From Enoplolaimus lenunculus (taxonomy: Eukaryota > Nematoda > Enoplea > Enoplida > Thoracostomopsidae): DNA of 64,000 bases. The stretch is from NCBI GenBank assembly GCA_030248215.1, contig JASANG010000870.1, positions 1 to 64,000 on the forward strand, in the 5' to 3' direction. The notes under the pieces are model-generated. The model searched no databases. It saw only the letters and a list, made by a program, of their open reading frames with translations, and was not told the DNA's origin. Shown here in pieces: positions 57,381 to 64,000 of this stretch. The translations under genes and the position numbers were made by a program. How positions within the stretch are numbered: the stretch's first letter is position 1; each line of letters starts with the position of its first letter.

Positions 57381-59956
57381 CGGTTGCGCCCTGCTAAACA
57401 TCTTTGAAGTTCTTGCAATTGCAAATTTAGTTGCATGTAATTTACTGCAATTCATGCAATTAAATTTAATTTGCACGTGCATGGAACGCACTTTGTTGTT
57501 GATCGAATTTCATGCACCTGCATTTTGGTTTGCCAATCAGAAATTGTGCTGCTAAGTTCTTATTGAATTACTTCAAACTTTTTGAATTTTTGCTAGAGTC
57601 ACAAATTAATTCCAATATAATACTTGTTTATATCTCGCTGTACACGGCGATGGTGAATGTGCTTGTTGTACATAGGCATTTGAAAGCGGTTTAAATCACG
57701 AAATTAGGAGATAATCCTTCTTAACGAGTCAATGATTCATGCAGCTGAACATGTTGCAGCATTAAGCTGTTTTGTTCCGAGATTCGTCGGAAAAACTTGC
57801 AGCTGAAAATATTCGGGAAAGACTCGTGTGCTCCTTAAAAACTTATTTTTTGTCAAACTATAATATTAACAAGGTGATCTGATTACGAGCCTGTATAGAT
57901 TTGCAGCATATTGTTGCTATATATCAACGATGCACCATTGGCCAGATCAGTGTTATAGACGAAGCTCGTATTATGTTTCAAGACAGTAAAGCCATGTTTA
58001 AAAGATTTCGTGAGCAATTGTACCAAGTGATAAAGTTGTTTTGAGCTCTCCAAGATATTCAACCGCCTGTAAAAATTTCTTTTTCGAGCCCTTTCTCCAG
58101 AGGTTTTGCAAGAATGTGCCCTCCAACTCTCTAGGTTTATTTATAGGCTCCGGCTCACACATACTTTTTGTCCTAAGTTAGTGAAAATGCTGTTTTGTGC
58201 CTGAACTAACAACTTTTCATAAGCCTTGGCCTAAACCTGAGTGAAATCTAACCGCTAATGTGCGAACAATGTGTGTAATGTTTTTTTGCTTTCCCGTCAT
58301 CTGTTCCCAGCCGACGTTTGCCTGAAAATGAACCGATTTTGAATGTTTAAACATAGCTTTGAGGTGACTGGGCTTAACGTTTCCCTAATTAGCGAGAGAC
58401 GCGTGGTATACGAGCAATTGATTGGGTTTCTGCAATCTTACTAAGTATTCAAGTGATGCTTTAAGTACTTACTCAAGTCGTCTAATTTAGGTAAATACTA
58501 AATTTTTGAGTAAAATGTGTAAAAATGCTAATTTAGAATTTGTCAATCTAAACTAAACTAAAACTTCAATGTGACCGCACTGTTTGCTTGCACCACATCT
58601 AATATGGTCGCAGTCTTAAAAATCCATTAATGCTTAAGGGTTCAGAAATTGAAGCCATTGTCAAATTGTTACATTGGCAGACTAACAGTTTATTTTCGTT
58701 GGTTGTAATTTAGTCATTTACCATAACTTATACAAACTACGTGTCCGCGTAAAGTTTCACTTAAATATTTTCGTCCAGTTGAAGAAAACAGAAATGATAT
58801 TTGGCTATTTTTGTTCATTAAATTAATTATTGAAACCAGTTTAAAAATTCAGGCCAATCTATAGAACAGAGGCATAACAGTAGTATAAACAGATTCCTAA
58901 GGCTAAGTTTGAGTGAAAGAATCAGCTTATACCTAAGCCTACGCCTAAACCTTAGCGTTAGCAAAAAATTAGCCTAAAGATTAAGCTTTTATTCTATTAC
59001 AGTCCAGTAGAGACACCTTCCGCTCCTGATCTTTATAAACTGAAATTTAAAACCGTCAATGGTAAAATATTTTATTTGGAGTAAAGTTTAGCATATTTAA
59101 CAAGTAACACATTCTCTTTATATATATAAACATGCAGTATCGAGAATGTTGTATATTGGCAAGATTGCAAGCCAAGAATACTGTAAAGCAATGTTTATGC
59201 TTTTCAAAAATTGTATCAAATTTAGTGAGAGCTGTCGACTGTAAACAATATATCTGCGAGACGTTGCAGCAGCTTGCAGGTTATTTGAAACCGGGGGGCA
59301 CCTCGCGAAACTTTTCTTTCGTTGACTCGTATATATCGCAGGCCAATTTCCTACTCAGGTTAATTCGTGCTAATTGGCTTGGACCAATCTGTTATTTTAT
59401 GCATCAACAGAAGTTTGGCCAACGCTAAACCGCTATTGTAGACCAATCAGATATAAGTATTCCGTCAGAGATAATGCTGTCTACTGATAGCCAATCACCA
59501 TTGGCTTTACATTACTGTTGTTCAAACTAGGTCAAACGGCTATCTGCCCGGCATAACAACTCTGGTCGTAGCCAGAGGGAAGATAGAAGAATTTTGCACC
59601 CACAAGAAAATTTTCAACCTTGCTTGAAAGTCATCGAAAACGCTTATATGCAACTCCTGAAAAATGTTTCAACCCCCTAACAAGGTGAACTGGCTGCGGG
59701 CCAGTAACAGCTGGACACTGGCAATTAATTTGACTGAATAGCAGATGGCACTACGACATGTATACAATATTTTCTAATCGCAAAATTAGGAACAATGCGT
59801 CTTAGACTGCTGCCGGACCAGCGTTGTTCTGTTTCCTAAAACAGTCAGCTCTGTCCGGCTGAAGTTTTTAATTATTCTTTATGTTAAGTTATAACTTTAG
59901 GGTCACCAATTTGTATAACAAATTAAGTCTAATCTTGTTAACTAAAAGCAAGAACC
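57381..59956. other. No gene seen; family-A MITE at 58850-59050
   Basis: Contains a GCAATTGCAAATTT-type patch (57415-57530) and a complete family-A MITE (CTATAGAACAGAGGCATAAC to CTTCCGCTCCTGATCTTTAT; core CCTAAGCCTACGCC). A 98-codon ORF at 59132-59428 has no recognisable motif. The last few hundred bases are the 5' flank of the dehydrogenase gene. Confidence 0.45.
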
Positions 59957-62900
59957 ATGTACGATAACGTTGGTGCAATGTTTTATGGCGTAAAAGATAT
60001 CAAAGTGGTAAGTAGACCGTTCAAATACTATTACAAGCTCAAACAAAATAACAGAACAACAGGAGTAGACCTAATGAATAAGAATAGAACGTTATGGGTC
60101 GGTGTTTAGGAGGCACCGAAGCCATGAATTGGCGATATCTGAAAGTCAGAACGTCGATGTTCTGAAAATAGTTCATGGAACATTTTCAACGAACTGTATC
60201 AACTGCTGCGGAGTATAATTAAAGCGTTGCTATTGCCGTTGGGAACATCGTAATTCAAACAGGTACTCGAATGAAATATAGCATTTCTCGCAAACAGCAA
60301 CATTTGGCGTCTGTGGCGATGAAATCGCTCACTGGGAAATACAGAGTTTGCAAAATGTGAACAATTACGAGTAATCTACTCAGTACTAAGGTCTAAACAT
60401 TGTTTACGTGCTGTACAGACCGCCTTTGCTAGGAGGGGCTAAAAATTTCCCAGGAGGAACATACAAGGGTTTTTGTAATTACATGCAAGGTTAAGGGGGA
60501 TTTATCCATGAGGAGTTGAGCGCCCCTTGACCCCCATGGCTGCAGGCCCGGTGCTGTATTTAATGTCTAGAGTGGACAATGTTTTAATGTCCACACTGCA
60601 AAAAGTGGTGAGTCAAATTGACTGTCTCAAAAATAGGCTCTACGGGACAGTCAAATGCGACTCCGCCATAGTCAAACGTGTCATTCAGTGAGTCGAATTT
60701 GACTCTGGCGGAGTCGAATTTGACTCAGTGTGTGTATATTCCTGTATAGCCTATTTCGAAAAGAGTCGATTTGAGTCACCATTTTTTTGCAGTGCATTTT
60801 GCAGAAGAGTATGCAACTGGGTACATTTCGCGAACAAATACATATATATATTCGTAGCACGAGTGGTATAATTGGGTATTCCCCTTTGCGAGAGGGTACG
60901 CTTGATCGATTCTAATGATTTTATGTGTTACACAGAAACGTTCTTTTTTGCGGGTCAAGCAAGAGGTTAGTAGCTAACCCCAAAATTGATGGGGTATTAA
61001 ATACGATCGTTTTCGATGGTTCGAAAACTTGCACGTGTAAATGAGGCTTTACGATTTAAAAAACTTGCGAAATTGCATATTTTTCACCAAAACTGGTTCA
61101 CAATAGTATATATTTTGTTGTAGGAAAAAGTACCTACTCAAAATCTTGGTCCTGAAGGTACGTTGAATTCAGTGTATATGCAGACAGATTGGCTGCAACT
61201 AATTAAACGCACATCGAGGTTGAGATTTCGTAGCTTTATATAATTTCAAAAACATTTTTCGGCATATTTATGAAATTCCAAAATGCACCATAGTTAAGAA
61301 TAATCTTCTCTACTTGGAATAAATTTGAGCTCTGACCCATGTATAGATGAGGGACAGATCGTTTTTGAGCAGATTGCTATGGAGTAAGCTTATGCTGTAA
61401 ATTATTTGTTTTGCTTCGGCTTAGGCTTAGACTCAGGATTATTCTTAGGCTTAGGATTAGGGTCACGATTAGGCTTAGGCTTTGGAATACGCTTATACTG
61501 CTGTTACGCCCCTGATCTTTATATTGGCCAAAGTTCTTTGCCTGACCCATGTTCACCCGTTGGCGGCGTGCCACTGTAAGCCTTCAGTTGATATTTATCA
61601 CTGTCGTTTTGCAAGAATTTAATTTTAACGTTGTTTGAATTCAATTTTTTATATTTGAGATATACTGGTTGAAATGCGAACGGTGGGCATTTGTGGAACA
61701 GATATTCACTATTATTTGGACGGCGGGGTACCAGGCCTCGGAATGCTCGAACAACCGTGGGTTTTGGGACACGAAGGCAGTGGTATCGTTCTCGCTAAGG
61801 GCCCTAACGTAGTTGGATTAGAACAAGGTTAATAGTTGTTGAATTTGGGTGTTTTGAATTTAGCGAGATATTTTCTCTGACGAATGTTAAATATACAAAA
61901 AATTTTAAACTTATTAGGTGTTTTCGAAATTTAGTATTGTGAACTTTACGTAAAATTAGCGGTTGTGTATTTAACAGGTCTCGAACAAAAATGTCGAAAT
62001 TTAAGACTTACCGAAACTGTAGACGTGAAACCAACCGTTGGGGTGAAACCAAACTTTGGGGTGAAACCAACAGTTGTGGTGAAATTAACCGTTGGGGTGA
62101 AATCAAACTTTGGAGTGAAACCAACCGTTCAGGTGAAACCAACCGTTGGGGTGCAACCAACCATTGGGGTGAAACCAATCGTTTGGGTGAAACCAATCGT
62201 TTGGGTAAAACCAACCGTTGGGGTGAAACAAACCGTTACGTGAAACCAACTTGTGAGTGAACCCAACCTGTGAGTGAAACCAACCGCTGGGGTGAAACCA
62301 AGCGTTATGTTATAACCAAGACTTTGGTTGAAACCAATCGTTGGGGTGAAACCAATCGTTGGGGTGAAACTAACCGTTGAAGTGTTTCGTACACTTTCAG
62401 TAAGGACTTTTTTGACCGTAAATACTGAAGGCGACACTCGTTTGGCAAATCCACTGGCACCGATATTCCCTACGTTCCAGGATACCAGTGTACAAAAATT
62501 AAACGAAAGGGGTCCAATACTGCTTGAGTACCAACATGCAAACTATGTGAAAATACGCACGTGAGATGCGCGAACTATATATATGAAAAGCATCGTGTTC
62601 ATATTATTCGTTCATACGCTTGATGTACACTTTTCTATACCAACCCTCACTTGTTGTTTTAGGCGATCATGTTGTTTTGGATCCGAATGCAAAATGCCAA
62701 TTTTGCACTGCGTGCATTAATGGCCGGGATAACCTTTGCACTGATTCAGTTCGCTATTATCTTGATCCATTCCGAGGATTTTTTGAAAAATATCATGTTC
62801 ACAGATATCGATATGCTTACAAGTACGGACGATTATTTTAATACTCGAAACTGGAATTAGTTTTCTATAGTTTGAAAGCTTATTATCCTGGGGTGTTAAC

Positions 62901-63785
62901 CTCGCATTGGGGTTTTATTATTCTATGCCGCATGCAGGCTAATTTGCATAATTGTTAATGCTAAATTAGGACTTCAGATTTTTGAAAATTATCCAATTCT
63001 ATGGAGTGGCGATATTTAATACCTTGGGTCTATGGTTACAGTTCAGTATATGCAGAACTCTGAAAATGAATATTTGTCACTGCAGTAACGATACTGTTGA
63101 ACCAGACATCGAGGTATATTTGAAAATTTGTGGGCTAAACATGATTGCTCGCCTATGAAATAGAATTGAAAGTTCAGATTTTGTTGTTCGTTTAAAAGTA
63201 AAAATTTCAGCTTTCAATTGCAGTTAAATTTCGATATCCAGCGAAACAATTTGCTATGCTAGATTCTTATCAAGTAGCAACTGAGAATATTTACCAAGAA
63301 CGACAGACAGATTAAGAGCAAATGAACAAAACAACAGGCAAAATCTAAGTTCATTCACCTTAAAAACAAATTACCGAAAAATCAAAATTCCGGCATGGAA
63401 ATAGCAACCAGTCCGAATCGGACGGACTCGGAACCCTAATGTTATCGAAATTTGTCGGTATTGGAATTCCGTTGGAATCCTGGTTTTTGGATTAGAAACA
63501 CTTAAATACGTCGCTCAAAACTTTTTCTATTTGCAGATTAGTACGAAACTCGCTCATTAGCATATTAACGATTCCCGTTATTGCATTTGAGCATATTGCC
63601 ACCAAGTGGGTTCGAACTTCGCTCAATACGCACACTCCCACTGAAGACTATATAATTATATTTTAGATTGCCAAAAGGAACACCAGCGGACGAAGCTGCA
63701 GTGATAGAACCAGTTGCATGCGCGATTCATGCCATTCAACGCGGAGACGTCCGACCAGGGTGTACTGTGCTAATCACTGGTGCAG
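59957..63785 (+). CDS. Zinc-dependent medium-chain dehydrogenase, sorbitol-dehydrogenase-like (5' part; runs off window)
   Basis: Exons 59957-60007, 61124-61157, 61660-61827, 62663-62822 and 63667-63785, with matching phases and GT-AG junctions, give the first 177 residues (MYDNVGAMFYGVKDIKVEKV start). Seen: VGICGTDIHYY with catalytic-zinc Cys40; LGHEGSGIV with His66-Glu67; GDHVVLDPNAKC; structural-zinc lobe Cys96, Cys99, Cys102, Cys110 (CQFCTACINGRDNLC); VIEPVACAIHA with the IEP glutamate; and CTVLITGAG, the start of the NAD(P)-binding Rossmann fold, where the window ends. Family: polyol, alcohol and threonine dehydrogenases oxidising an alcohol with NAD(P)+. The set fits the sorbitol/polyol branch best but the substrate cannot be fixed. 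Between exons 3 and 4 lies an 18-bp minisatellite. Remaining exons (most of the cofactor domain) lie beyond 64000. Confidence 0.9.
60594..60796. mobile_element. MITE family B (dehydrogenase intron 1)
   Basis: Left CACTGCAAAAAGTGGTGAG, right inverted TCACCATTTTTTTGCAGTG. The centre holds GACTCTGGCGGAGTCGAATT as in the 43974 copy. About 200 bp, followed directly by a partial family-F element. Confidence 0.75.
60800..61000. mobile_element. MITE family F, partial
   Basis: GAAGAGTATGCAACTGGGTA opens like the inner terminal motif of family F. CCCCTTTGCGAGAGGG and CAAGCAAGAGGTTAG follow. The right terminus is lost. Confidence 0.5.
61325..61535. mobile_element. MITE family A (dehydrogenase intron 2)
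   Basis: Left GACCCATGTATAGATGAGGG, right ACGCCCCTGATCTTTATATT then GGCC. The core is on the TTAGGC strand (CGGCTTAGGCTTAGAC, TTCTTAGGCTTAGGATTAGG). About 210 bp. Confidence 0.65.
62020..62375. repeat. 18-bp minisatellite in dehydrogenase intron 3
   Basis: Unit GTGAAACCAACCGTTGGG, about 19 units with point changes (AAACTTTGG, CAATCGTTTGG variants). 18 is a multiple of 3, so ORFs on both strands read through it (Val-Lys-Pro-Thr-Val-Gly type). They do not join either neighbouring exon in frame and are not coding. Confidence 0.9.
62887..62990. repeat. Reverse copy of the 16.8-kb tandem repeat's edge
   Basis: TCCTGGGGTGTTAACCTCGC, GCAGGCTAATTTGCATAATT and AATTAGGACTT are the reverse complement, with few changes, of 16780-16875. 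This shows that the MTMR intron repeat is a dispersed element. Confidence 0.6.
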
Positions 63786-64000
63786 GTATTCATTCAGGTT
63801 CTGTGCAGGGTCAAAGATAATGGAAGGGGTTCATAGGTCACCAGCAATCTATGTTTGGTATATGGTAAAAGGGTAAGTGGCGATCTGTGTTGCAACCTCT
63901 TATGTTGCGCTGTAAATTCAAGTCAGCTCATTTTAACTCAGAATAAGTTGAATCCGCTCAGAAGCCTGATCTTTTAATTAAATCTTTCAGAACTCAGAAT

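Noticed and set aside
59132-59428. ORF of 98 codons upstream of the dehydrogenase
   Set aside because: No motif, no splice partner and no relation in phase to the dehydrogenase exons.

Overview
This is a gene-bearing stretch of an animal nuclear genome: AT-rich, intron-rich, and packed with short non-autonomous DNA transposons. The gene set (a myotubularin with a FYVE finger, a Sushi-domain surface protein, an ISCA2-type iron-sulfur protein, a crotonase and a medium-chain dehydrogenase), the introns of roughly 100 bp to a few kb, AATAAA-type poly(A) signals and tRNA-derived SINEs point to an invertebrate metazoan. A tunicate or another small-genome invertebrate would fit. The sequence alone does not fix the phylum. 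Many of the small transposons carry runs of TTAGGC, the nematode telomere unit, but the genes do not look nematode-like, so I do not use this to place the organism.

Layout. 1633-6079 (-): a seven-exon crotonase (enoyl-CoA hydratase/isomerase family). 6282-6755 (-): a single-exon mitochondrial ISCA2-like protein only about 200 bp upstream of it in the same orientation. 9153-9367 (-): the last exon of a small one-helix membrane protein. 9.6-13 kb: an LTR fossil, tRNA-derived SINEs and a hAT-like element. 13238-26384 (+): the dominant gene, a 17-exon MTMR3/MTMR4-type phosphoinositide 3-phosphatase whose pieces chain in phase to about 1694 residues (GRAM, active CTDGWDR phosphatase, long disordered linker, FYVE). 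26.4-37.8 kb: repeats, including a TIR element with a degraded OTU-protease ORF, and a weak candidate gene. 37858-40953 (+): a four-exon gene for a 106-residue protein with an N-terminal signal or anchor sequence, not recognised. 41-54 kb: mostly repeats (a 9-bp minisatellite about 750 bp long, a 20-bp GC-rich minisatellite, several MITE families, a second LTR fossil). 54136-56800 (+): a four-exon gene for a secreted, probably GPI-anchored single-Sushi protein. 59957 to the window edge (+): the first five exons of a zinc-dependent medium-chain (sorbitol-dehydrogenase-like) dehydrogenase.

The genes show no shared pathway. The crotonase/ISCA2 pair is close enough to be co-transcribed in a lineage with trans-splicing, but that is only a possibility. 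Most gene models here were built by joining exons through visible GT-AG (once GC-AG) junctions with matching phase; no transcript evidence was available. The most striking features are the two small secreted-protein genes, made of exons mostly too short to stand out, and a set of TIR transposon families whose copies can be compared inside the window, one with a perfect 8-bp target-site duplication.
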